From positions 45,292 through 73,414 of the forward strand of contig MU657267.1 of assembly GCA_026770575.1 (NCBI GenBank): 28,123 nucleotides of DNA, in the 5' to 3' direction. This DNA comes from Pelagophyceae sp. CCMP2097. Its lineage: Eukaryota > Sar > Pelagophyceae. The position numbers were made by a program, and so were the translations under genes. Shown piece by piece: positions 19,601-28,123 of this stretch (positions are counted from its first letter, which is position 1; each line of letters begins with the position of its first letter). A model generated the notes under the pieces. It was given only the letters and a program-made list of their open reading frames with translations. It was not told the DNA's origin and made no database searches.

Positions 19601-22600
19601 TAGTGTTTAAAGTTCAGGGTACCGTCGTTTTGTGGCATTTCACCGTCTTTCCATGGGATTGCCATGCCATCTTCGACGCACTCGATCTGGTCGATGAGCT
19701 CGCCTTGTTGTTCTGTGAGCAGCGCAAAGTCGACGAACATCTGGTGCAGCTCCGCGACGGACCTAAAAATGAAATTTTGAACATTTTGAATTTCAATTTT
19801 TTCAGAACCCCCCGCTCACTGCTCGAGTCGGAGGACGTCCTGGTACTTGTCGGCGACGTCGGCGAAGGCGGACTTGATGGGGTCGGCGGCGCCCTTGAGG
19901 ATCGCCGACTTGAAGACGGCCTCGGTGCCGCCGGACCTAAAGGTATATACGGTATTATGAGGTATTATGAGGTATTTCGCGAAATGCTCGAGGGCGTGGC
20001 TCCGGACGGCCGGTGAGGGCCGAATCGCGTCGTCATTTGACCGCGGCAAAAGCGAGACACGTTTCCCAAAAGGCGGTCCCGGGCAAGAGGCGCGCGACCC
20101 AGGGACGCGGGGCTCCAGAGGGCCGTCTTCAGGGCAGTGGTCGCCGAGGGGCCGTCGTAGAGCCACGTTTTTGGGCCGTCGAAGGACCTCCGAGGGCCCG
20201 AAAGAGGGGCCGTCCGAGAGCCGCCCCGCAACGTCGTCCAGCGAGTCACAAAGTCCAAACGTCGCGCGAGAACCGCCTCGTCTCTCAGGACCACCCCGAG
20301 GGCCATCTCGAGGCCGTTGAGAAGGACCGCCTCGAGGAGATGGTGCTGGGGCCGTCCAGACGGACGTTGACGGCCGTGGAGAAGGACCGCGTCGGGGCCA
20401 CCGTCGCGACGACTTGCGAAGACTCGGTCTCGAGGGCCGTGTCTCGTCGCCTCGAACTCCGCCTCAAAGACCGCCTCGGGGACTGCCTCGGGGCCGCCGA
20501 GACGGCCAGAGGTCTATGACGATCCAGAGGGCCGTACAGAGCCTTCAGGACCAGCCACAGAGCCTTCAGGACCAGCTATGGAGAGGGCCGACTTGGGGGC
20601 AAACTCAAGGCCGTCTTGAGACCGCCTCGATGGCCGTCTCAAGGACCCTTTCGGGGATGGCCATCTCGGGGACCGTCTTCAAGGCCTTGTCTCGGAGCCG
20701 TCGCAAGACCCGCCGAGAGCGATCCGTCCAGAGGCCGTCTCGAGGGCCGCCCAGAGGCCGCCTCGAGAGGTGCCTCGAGGGCCTTCTCGAGGGCCTTCTC
20801 GAGGCGGTCTCAGGGCCGTCTCCTGGACCGCCTCGCGGCCGCCTCGTGGGGCCGTCAAGAAAACCGCCTCGTGGCCGTCTCACGGTCGTCTTGGGGCCGT
20901 CTTGAGGACCTTTGGGCCGTCTCGAGGCCGCCGAGAGGACCGCCTCGCGGTCTCAGGCCGTCTTGGGGCCGTCTCGAGACCATCTCGAGGGCCGTCTCGA
21001 GAACCGCCTCGAGGGCCGTCTCAAGGGCCGTCTCAACGTCGTCTCGAGGGCTGTTTCGAGGACCGTCTTGGGTGTGTCTCGAGGTCGGACCGTCGAGGAC
21101 CTGCCTGTCTCAGACCGGGCCGTCGAGGGAACCCATAGAGTCGCAGGCCCATAGAGTCGCAGGCCGTCGAGGGTGGCCAATCGAGGCCCGGTCTCGGCCC
21201 CTTGAGAGATCTTCTCGCCGCGGCGTGGCCGTGACCGAGGCGACGGTGGCGAAAACACGAACATCACGACGAGAGGCCGCCCCCGGCCAGCGCGGCGCCA
21301 GGCCGGGAGGGGGCTTTCGAGGGTCCCTCGAGGCCCGCCGACGACCGTGCAGCAACGTCGAGGGCCGTCAAGCGACTCCGGAAGGACCCTCAAGGACCGT
21401 TGAGCAACGTCGACGTCGAAGGACCTTGATGGCCCTCGGAGGGACCGCGAAGGGACCGACGACGACCGTGGAGCAACGTCGACGGCCGTACAGCACCGTC
21501 GAGGACTGCCGAGAGACCCTGGAGGCCCTCTCAAGAGCACGTCGCCGCCCGGACAGCAACGTCGAGGGGCCGTCGAGTCTTATCTCCTCGAGGAGGCCTC
21601 GCTCGCCGCGACGCGTCGCCGTGACCTTTGGCAAAAGAGAGGGAGCGCGGCGAGAGGCCCCCAAGACCGCAAGGGACCCGGGAGGGGGCCGTCGATGGGC
21701 CGTATTGGGAGCGTATTGGGCCATCGACGCGTCGATGGGCCATCGACGGGCCGTCCGTTGAGGTCCGTTGAGGGCCGTACGGCAAGGTCGAGGAGCCGTC
21801 GAGGGAGGCCACGTCTCGGCCCGGGCAGTCGACGGCCCATCGAGCCCCTCGAGGGACCCTCGGGGGACTTTGGAGGACCGTCGAGGGCCGTCGATGGGCC
21901 GTCCGGCAAGGTCCCCGGACTGTCGGGCGAGGTCCTGTCGACGGACCGGGGTCGATCAAGATAGATCCTCGGACCGTATAGGGAGGCACGTCTCGGCCCG
22001 GGCAGTCGAAGGTCCATACAGACCCTCACGGACCCTCGAGGGAGGCCCGTCAAGGGATCGTACGGCAAAGTCGACGACTGTCGAAAGACCGTTGAGAGGG
22101 ACTGTCGCGTTGCGTCGAGTGCTGCCGAGGGCCCATCGAGGGACGGTGCAGCGACGTCGAATGGCCTCGGAGGCCCTCTATAGGGCCCGCCGAGGCCCGT
22201 TCAGCAACGTCGAGGGTCTGTCGAGGCTCGGCCCCTCTCGAGGGCCGTGCTCGCCGCGGCACGTTTCAGAGGCGACGGTGACAAGACGGAATGAGATGAA
22301 AGACGGGCAATCGGCCGCCCCCAAGACCGCAAGGGACCCGGAATGGGGCGAGAGGGGGTCGTCGAGGGACTGTCGAAGACCGTCGAGGGGCCGTCGATGG
22401 GCCGTCGAGAGCCGCGCAGCAAGGTCCTCGGGGCCGTTTTTGGGGGCCGTTTTTTGGGGCCGTCAATATCGGACCGGGCCGTCTCGGACCGTATAGGGAG
22501 GCCCATCGAGTCCGGGCAGCCGGTCCAAGTTTCGGGGTTTCACAAAGAAAAGCACCCCCACGCACCGCAGCACTTGGTCGATTTCGTCGGGCGTGACGTC

Positions 22601-25600
22601 GGGTTTCACGATTTCGAGTTGCCGTTTGACCGTCCGCTGGATCGCCGCCTTGTGCTTCGTCTGCGCCAATTGATATTCTTTCGACACGTCGACGAATTTG
22701 CGCTGCAGAGTGCAAGTCAAATTGTCGCGAATCCGCCCTTCAGAAGCTTGAGTAGTCGCCTTGGCAGCCCTAGTCGCCTCCGCCATTTGCACGAGGAGAG
22801 CTTTCGTGCGCTGCACGGCGCGGTTCGTCGAGTCCACGAGCGGCGCGAGCTCGTCGGAGAGGGCCTGCTCTTGGGACGTTGAAACTGCGAAGACGCGTTC
22901 CTCCGTAATCGCCTAAATCACTCCGTCGAGTTGAGACCGCGGGCAGGCGGCCGCAGGCGCGTCCGATTCCTGGCGGGCCCGTCCGAGGGACCTTTGAGCG
23001 CAGGAGCAGGGACGGCGCGGTTGCTCAATCTGTGCCCAAATCCAAAGGGCCTCTTTTGAGATCTGTTGCTCAATCTGTTCCAAAACCCGCCTTCCAGAGG
23101 TCGGGTTCGGGCCACGGCGAGACGCTCAAAGACGCCAAAACGCTCAAACCCGGCAAAGCGGCGCGCGGGTTGAAAACCCGAACCCGTCGCTGCCCAAATC
23201 GCCCGCTTCTCGAGACGGCCCCTCGAGATAGCCCCTTTCAACGGCCATTCGAGACGGCGCCGTGAGACGGCCCCTCGAGAAGGCTCCTCGAGACGGCCCC
23301 TCGAGACGGCCGCTCGAAACGGCCCCTCGGGACGGTGCCTCGAAGTGACCCCTGGAGATGACTATTCGAAACGGCGCCTCGAGACGGTGCCTCGAGACGA
23401 CCCTTTCGACGGCCATTCGAAACGGCGCCGTTTCGACGGCCCCTCGAAATGGCGCCTCGAGAAGGCTCCTCTCTCTCTGGCCCCTGGAGACGGCCCCTGG
23501 AGACGACCCCAGGAGACGGCAATTCGAAACGGCGCATTGAGACGGACCCTCGAGACGGCCCCTCGAGAAGGCTCTCTCCGGCCCCTCGAGACGGCCCCTG
23601 GAGACGGACATTCGAAAAAGGCCCCTCGAAACGGCCCCTCGAGAAGGCCCTTTTCGATGGACATTCGAAACGGCGCCTTGAAACTTCCTTTGACGGTCCC
23701 TCGACGGGCCCTCTGTGAATGTCGCTTCGACGGCGGTTTCTCGACGGTCCCTTGGACGGTCACTCGGCTGCCGGCCCCTCGACTAAAGCCCCCTCTGCGA
23801 TGTCCCCTGGACAGTCGCTCGGGCGGTCGTTCGGACGGTCGCTCGGGCGGGCCCTTCAAGAGGCCATACAAGCGCCCGCGCAAAGGCCTTGTAAGTGACC
23901 GCAAAAGAGGCCTTTCAGGGGCCCGCCTGGAGAGCTTTCGAGGAGCCGTCCAAGAGGCCTCACAAGCGACTGCGCAGAGGCCGGGCAAGTGGCCGCCAAG
24001 AGGCCTCAGCAGGGGCCCGCCCGGAGAGCTTTTCAAGGGCCCTTGAAAGAGGCCTTGCAAGTAGCTGCCAAAGAGGCCTTGCAGGAGCCCGTCCGGAGAG
24101 CGACTTTGGCGTTCACTTGCCTGGCCTCTTGTGCGGTCGCTTGCAAGGCCTTTTTCAAGGTCCCTTGAACGCTCCTCGAGACGGCCCCTCGAGACGGCCC
24201 CTCGAAACGGTCCCTTGATACGGTCCCTCGAGACGGCGCCTCGAGAAGCCCCCTCTTGTTGGCTCCTCGAGACGGTCTCTCAAAACGGTGCCTTTAGACG
24301 ACCTCTTGAGAAGGCCTTTCTCGCCGGCCCCTCGAAGGGCCCCTCGAAATGGCCCCTCTGTCAGACGGCCCTACGAGACGGCCCCTCGAGATGGCCCCTC
24401 GAAATGGCACTTTGGACGACTCCTCGAGAGGGCCCCTTGAGGTAGCCCTTCGAAACGGCGCCTCAAGACGACCGCTCGAGGCGGTGCATGAGACGGTGGC
24501 TCGAAAAAGCCCCTTAAGAAGGCCCCTCGAAATGGCGCCTTTGAACGGCCCCTCGAGAAGGCCCCTTGAGGCGGCCCCTTGAGACGACGCCCCGAAACGA
24601 CGCCTTCGGACGGTCCCTCGAGTCGGCCCCTCAAGAAGGCCACTCTCGCCAGCCCCTCGAAACGGTCCATTCTAACGGCCCTTCGAGACGACCACTCGAG
24701 ACGGTCACTCGAGAGGGTCCCTCGAAGCGGTCTCTTTAAACGGCCCTTGGAGAAGACCACTCGAGATGGCCCCTCGAAACGTCACTTGGACTGTGGCTCC
24801 CGAGGCCCGATCCGCGCCGCGGGTGACTTTCGGAGGGCCCCATCCCGTCGCTCGAATGACGTGTGGTCCCGGAGCTGTGCGATCCAATTCGAAGAGGCCT
24901 TGCAGGAGCCCGTCCAGAGGGCTTTTCAAGGGCCCTTCAAAGAGGCCTTGCAAGCGACCGCGCAGAGGCCGTGGAAGTGGCCGCCAAAGAGGCCTTGCAG
25001 GGACCCGACTGTCAATCATCCGGTGGCGCCGTACAGCCAGGAGCAGCGACGGTGTATTCGGGTCGCGTCGGATTTTCAATCTGTGCCGAACCCAAAGGGT
25101 CACGGGTTGGTCGAGATACCAAACTTGTCTTCGCGGGTCGGGTTCGGGTTCGGGCTACGACCAGACCCACTCAAAGACGGGTCGGTCAAAACGCGCAAAC
25201 CCGGCAAACCGGACCCGCGGGTCTTCATGGCGAACCCTGCTCCTGCGCCAGAGGGACCGCCTCCGGGAAAGCCCAGGGGGGCGTCGCAGGGGGGGCGCCG
25301 CTAGACTGTCTTTGAGGTCGCCCGAGGGACAGTCGCAGGAATTTGCCCGGGGGACGATCCAAGGAGCCGTCGCATCGGGCCTCCCGGCCCGTCCAAGGGA
25401 CGTTAGATCGATTGTTCAAGCAACTGTTTGAGGTGCCACTCATCGCCCAGAGAACTATCGCAGAGTCGAGGGACCGCCCAAGCGACATTCGAAGGACCGC
25501 CCAAGAGACCGCCCGAGCGTTTCGGGTCGGTTGGACTTTGGGTTTTCACGTTTTCACGTTTTCACGAATTCTAGAATTCGCGTCTACGGGCCGCGTAGGA

Positions 25601-27633
25601 CCGTCTCCGGGGCCTTGAAGGACAGTCTACGGGCCGCATCGGACTCTTGAGTGGCCGTCTTCCGGGCTCTCTCGGCGACTGGGCCGCATCGGAACGTCTC
25701 CGGCCCGCCACACGGAGTGTGCCCGCTGCAACGCCGTCCACGTCATCCCACGGGACCCCAGAGTCGCATGCACCTCGCGGGCTCCAAAAGTCCGCCCTTC
25801 CGCCAATCCTTATGGGACCATCGACTGGGACCGTCGAAGGGACCTTCTAAAGGACCGTACGATGGACCGTCTAAAGGACCGCATCGGTTCTTATCTGGAC
25901 TTGTCAGGGAACCGACCGTCAAAGGGTCCGTAAACGGGACCATCGAAGGGACCGTGTACGGACCCGTCTCGGAGACCGTCGTCGGGACTGTCCAAGGGAC
26001 CGTCTGGGGAACCGTCGAAGGAACCGTCGAAGGGTCAGTCTCGGGGACCGTAAAAAGGGTCGTCTCGGGACCGTACAAGGGCGCGTCTGAGAGCCCGTCT
26101 TCGAAACCATTCGTATGCGGGGCCAAGAAAAGGGGCCGTCTCAGAGCCTGTACGTCGCGAGACCCAGTAGGGGCCCATGAAAGGGACAATGCGAGTGACC
26201 GTGCAAGGGCCCGTATAGAATGCGTAGGTGACCGTGCGAGGGCCCGTCAAAGGACTCGTCCAAGGGACCGTCGAGGAGACCGTACGAGGGACTGTCGACA
26301 GGACCGTTTCAGGACTGTATAGGAGACCATATAGGAGACCCCGTGACAAGGACCCTACGAGGAAACGTTTGAAAAGGTCCCCTGTGAGAGATCTTTACGA
26401 CAAATCCCGTGACAAGGTCCCTCAAACAAAGTCCTCGTGACGAGGTTCCCATGACACGGTCCATATTCCAAGAACCCCGTGACAAGAACCCTCTGACAAG
26501 GTCCCCGCGACAAGGGCCCCGTGACGAGGTCCCCGTGACGAAGGTCCCTTTGACGAGGTCCCCGTGACGAGGTCCCTTTGACGAAGTCCCCGTGACGAGG
26601 TTCCTTTGACGAGGCCCCCCTAACAAGTGTCCCGTGACGAGATCGTGACGACGAGGCGACGAGAAAGGAACACTCTCCCGTCCTTTGACGACGCCCCCCT
26701 TTGACAAGGTTCCTCTGACAAGGTCCCAGTGGCAAGGTCCCCGTGACAACGTCGCCTTGACACGGACCCGAAGACAAGATCCCTGTGACGTTGCCCAAGA
26801 TCCCCGAAACGGTCAGGGGCCTTTCGAAGCAACCGTCTTTTGGACCGTCGCCCAACGGGACCGCCCTTGGAAGGACCGTCGCCTGGAGGGACCTCCCTTT
26901 GGGACCGCCCACAGGGATACTCCGAGGGGGAATCGCTGAGGGACCGTCCAAAGGGACCGCACTTTGAGACATTCGAGGGAAGAGGAGCGGCACACGCGTG
27001 GCGGCACCCGAGGACGTGACAAACGCGAGTGGTGACTGACCTGGATCCTCTTGGATGCAGCCTTGATGGCAGTGATGCCCTCCTTGACTTGATCCACCTC
27101 TTGGAAGAAGTCGGCCATGAACGCCGCCGGCGCGCTCTGGCCCGTCAGGTTGGAGCGTTCCTAGCGTTTCCGACTCCGCCGCGGCGCGCTTCTCGACGCC
27201 GCGGCGCCTCTTTTCCGCGCTGCGGCGCCTCTTCTTCGACTCAGACCCGCGGCCGTCGGCGCCCGTCCCGGCAGGGGACGGCGGGAAACGCCGCCGCGGT
27301 CATCGCGTGGCCGCCCGACAAAGGGGCCCTTTGCCCGAGGCGGCGCCGCTGCTCTCTGCCGGTAAAGGGCCGCCGGCCGCCCTCGACCAACTCGGCCCGC
27401 GGCGAAAGCCCTCTTTCGCCGCCCGAGGGGCCGTATTGCGTGTCGTTGCCGACGAGGGCCGCTCGGGCGGCCGCGGAGGAGCTCTGCCCGGCCGGTCCAC
27501 CAGCTGGGTGGCCCCTCTGAGAGGGTGGGTTCGCGGGTGGGTTGCTTACCTGAGGGATATCAACGGCAACTTGGTTCATTTCCACGCCAGCCTCCGCCTG
27601 CGCCCGCCGCAGCTCCTCCAGCCGGCTCTTCAT
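16624..27633 (-). CDS. syntaxin (Qa-SNARE) with three giant repeat-filled introns
   Basis: Exons, in transcript order: 27633-27550, 27160-27041, 22912-22566, 19936-19820, 19762-19682, 19586-19533, 16738-16624. Phases agree at all six junctions and give 305 residues with a TAA stop. MKSRLEEL resembles the N-peptide by which syntaxins bind Sec1/Munc18 proteins. Helical Habc-type sequence starts at MADFFQEVDQVKEGI. The linker region includes TLQRKFVDVSKEY and IQRTVKRQLEI. The SNARE motif runs about 224-276 (ELHQMFVDFALLTEQQGELI, then EYQVKSASEYIEDGN) with zero-layer Gln242. A dibasic-cysteine stretch (RKRYCC) and a hydrophobic tail anchor of about 20 residues (VIVLVVIVVLLAAV) end the protein. 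It should act in membrane fusion at the plasma membrane or an endosomal/Golgi membrane. Introns are 389, 4128, 2629, 57, 95 and 2794 bp. Intron 6 opens GC. No second candidate for the last exon was seen. Confidence 0.9.
16910..18715. repeat. minisatellite array, unit GTGACAAGGTCCCC (13-14 bp), syntaxin intron 6
   Basis: About 1.8 kb is built from degenerate copies of GTGACAAGGTCCC. Variable positions include GTGACGAG, GCGACAAC, GTGGCAAG and ATGACAAG, with short length changes between units. Copies are head to tail with no spacers. It fills the 3' two thirds of intron 6 in transcript sense. Confidence 0.95.
18716..19495. repeat. minisatellite array, unit GGCCGTCTCGAGG (12-15 bp), syntaxin intron 6
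   Basis: Degenerate head-to-tail copies of GGCCGTCTCGAG, with variants GACCGTCTCGAGG, GGCCGTCTGCAGG and GGCCGTCTTGAG. The array starts abruptly next to the GTGACAAGG array at about 18716 and ends close to the donor side of the intron (19532). Confidence 0.93.
20100..21130. repeat. minisatellite array, GGCCGTCTCGAGG family, syntaxin intron 3
   Basis: Head-to-tail units of the same family and orientation as at 18716-19495, more degenerate toward 20100-20580, where units such as GGCCGTCGAAGGACC and CCTTCAGGACCAGC appear, and most regular at 20590-21060. It occupies the 3' part of intron 3 in transcript sense. Confidence 0.9.
21131..22500. repeat. array of GGACCGTCGAGGGCC units with higher-order repeats, syntaxin intron 3
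   Basis: Units of GRCCGTCGAGGG and ATGGGCCGTCGA type recur, and GCAACGTCGA marks occur about every 55-60 bp between 21350 and 21580. A longer composite block starting CTCGCCGCG, with GGCGACGGTG and CCCCCAAGACCGCAAGGGAC, recurs at about 21205, 21597 and 22248. A block ACGTCTCGGCCCGGGCAGTCGA recurs near 21809 and 21989. The array ends about 65 bp from exon 3. Confidence 0.88.
22985..25260. repeat. composite repeat element, copy 2 (inverted), within syntaxin intron 2
   Basis: In plus-strand order: a diverged core (22985-23215, with CAGGAGCAGGGACGG, CTCAATCTGT and GGTCGGGTTCGGGCCACG); a CTCGAGACGGCCCC array (23215-23690); a GTCGCTCGGGCGG module (23690-23860); an AGGCCTTG module (23870-24175); a second array (24175-24780); a unique stretch with TCCGCGCCGCGGGTGA; an AGGCCT module (24890-25010); and a second core (25040-25255, TTTTCAATCTGTGCCGAACC to CCCTGCTCCTG). 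It is the reverse complement of copy 1 in module order, with an extra array that copy 1 lacks between its GAGCGAC module and outer core. Confidence 0.8.
25261..25800. repeat. degenerate GGGACCGTC/GACCGCCC-type sequence, syntaxin intron 2
   Basis: Looser relatives of the array units appear (GAGGGACCGCCCAAGCGAC, AGGACCGCCCAAGAGACC, CGGGCCGCATCGGA). A near-direct repeat TTTTCACG occurs three times at about 25545-25567, next to a GAATTCTAGAATTC palindrome. The regular period is mostly lost. No gene is recognised. Confidence 0.6.
25800..26340. repeat. minisatellite array, unit GGGACCGTCGAA (12-16 bp), syntaxin intron 2
   Basis: Head-to-tail units of GGGACCGTC followed by GAAG, TACG, TCGG or AAAG, for example GGGACCGTCGAAGGGACC. 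This is the same GGGACCGTC core as the array at 21131-22500. Confidence 0.9.
26341..26960. repeat. minisatellite array, GTGACAAGGTCCC family, syntaxin intron 2
   Basis: Same unit and same strand orientation as 16910-18715 (GTGACGAGGTCCCC, GTGACAAGGACCC) up to about 26790. It is followed by about 170 bp of GGGACCGCC-type units (AACGGGACCGCCCTTGG, GAGGGACCTCCC). The exon 2 donor is at 27040. Confidence 0.9.
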
Positions 27634-27953
27634 GGCGCGGCCGCCGCCGCGCGGGGCAAACGACAGGCCCTTTAAATTTTTCGAACACCGAGAGGGGAGC
27701 CAGACAAATCCCGTAGTCGCCAAAACGGAATCAGTGTTCGGGGAATATGCCTAGTGATAGATAATTACGGGCAACATTCTTTCAGAGTAAGTTACTACCC
27801 AGTAAATTACCAATTTTTCCTGGTAAGTTGCCGATAATCGGGAATAATCCCGTCGTATTCCGGTAAGTTACTTCGAAGTCCCTTCTTGTTCAGCGATAGG
27901 ATTAAGAGTAATCCATTTAGGCTTAGCGATCGTCATATTTTGAATTTTGGCAG
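27634..27953. promoter_or_regulatory. AT-richer region upstream of the syntaxin start
   Basis: From about 27740 to 27940 the base composition drops sharply in GC compared with the rest of the window. GTAAGTTAC-like bases recur (near 27788, 27831 and 27861) together with GTAAATTACC and an AATCGGGAATAATCCCG inverted motif. It could hold the syntaxin promoter, an intron of the rightward gene that begins at 27954, or both. The assignment is by position only. Confidence 0.35.
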
Positions 27954-28123
27954 TGCACGCCCTGGGGGTGCAACCGGTACGACTGCAGCCTCGCGGTGGC
28001 GTCCACGACTGCGCAGTGCGTCGGCAACGAGACGAAGCCGAAGGGCGGAGTGTGGAAATGGTTCAAGAAAGTCCCGGCTGAGAAGCACGGCGGGCCGCTC
28101 GGCTTGCAGTGCCTGGGCGCGGG
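27954..28123 (+). CDS. partial exon, cysteine- and tryptophan-containing unknown protein
   Basis: After a TTTTGGCAG acceptor the plus strand is open to the window edge with high GC at third codon positions. It reads TPWGCNRYDCSLAVASTTAQ and continues with KGGVWKWFKKVP and LGLQCLGAG. Four spaced cysteines suggest a secreted or extracellular domain, but no family is recognised. There is no start codon, so it must be an internal or last exon. The AT-rich stretch to its left would then be intron. Confidence 0.5.

Noticed and set aside
18906..21761. Long plus-strand frames, including one of about 380 codons with RAVSRTVSRAVS repeats
   Set aside because: Translation of the GGCCGTCTCGAGG and GACCGTCGAGG arrays. 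They contain no domain and have close equivalents in other frames.
23144..25304. Frames on both strands with ETAPRDGPSRR or RGRLEGPSRGA repeats
   Set aside because: Array translation on both strands within syntaxin intron 2. Mirror-image frames confirm the repeat origin.
16910..26960. CRISPR-like array of short repeats
   Set aside because: Units are contiguous and degenerate with no unique spacers, and the setting is a spliced eukaryotic gene.
1..28123. tRNA, rRNA or recognised transposase genes
   Set aside because: No sequence resembling these was seen by eye on either strand; a covariance-model and profile search would be needed to exclude diverged ones.

Overview
The window is nuclear DNA of a GC-rich eukaryote. 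Four genes can be rebuilt only by splicing short introns, most of which open GTGCGT, GTGAGT or GTACGT and close TAG|G, with about 3 of 31 opening GC. Kelch repeats and a MYND/RING/Sel1 repeat family are present as duplicated genes. This combination suggests a microalga, possibly a pelagophyte-like stramenopile. That placement is an inference from style, not a database match. TAA, TAG and TGA are all used as stops, so the standard code applies.

Layout, left to right. 1-1555 (+): a Kelch-repeat protein whose N-terminal part is in another frame. 1968-2566: a near-perfect palindrome with arms of about 290 bp. 3299-4307 (-): a pseudogene copy of a MYND-RING-Sel1 gene, broken by a 35-bp deletion and a nonsense codon. 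5424-8643 (-): a 14-exon flavin-containing monooxygenase. 9052-10186 (+): a 7-exon gene of unknown function, divergent from the monooxygenase. 10817-11836 (-): the intact MYND-RING-Sel1 paralogue. 12019-13981 (+): a 7-exon Old Yellow Enzyme-type flavin oxidoreductase starting 182 bp from it. 14205-15650: a composite repeat. 16624-27633 (-): a complete Qa-SNARE (syntaxin) gene. 27954-28123 (+): one exon of a further gene, cut by the window edge.

The most striking structure is the syntaxin gene. Its 918 coding bases (305 residues: N-peptide, Habc-type helices, SNARE motif with zero-layer Gln, tail anchor) are spread over 11 kb. Three of its six introns (about 4.1, 2.6 and 2.8 kb) consist almost wholly of degenerate repeats of about 14 bp, in a few sequence families: CTCGAGACGGCCCC, GTGACAAGGTCCCC and GGGACCGTCGA types. 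Intron 2 also carries an inverted copy of the composite repeat at 14.2-15.65 kb, and its CTCGAG array runs opposite to those in introns 3 and 6. The same motif appears as a few units in an intron of the flavin oxidoreductase gene.

The two flavoenzymes may act in redox metabolism, but nothing in the sequence ties the genes of this window into one pathway. The arrays are stop-poor in several frames, so many long apparent reading frames between 14 and 27 kb are artefacts.
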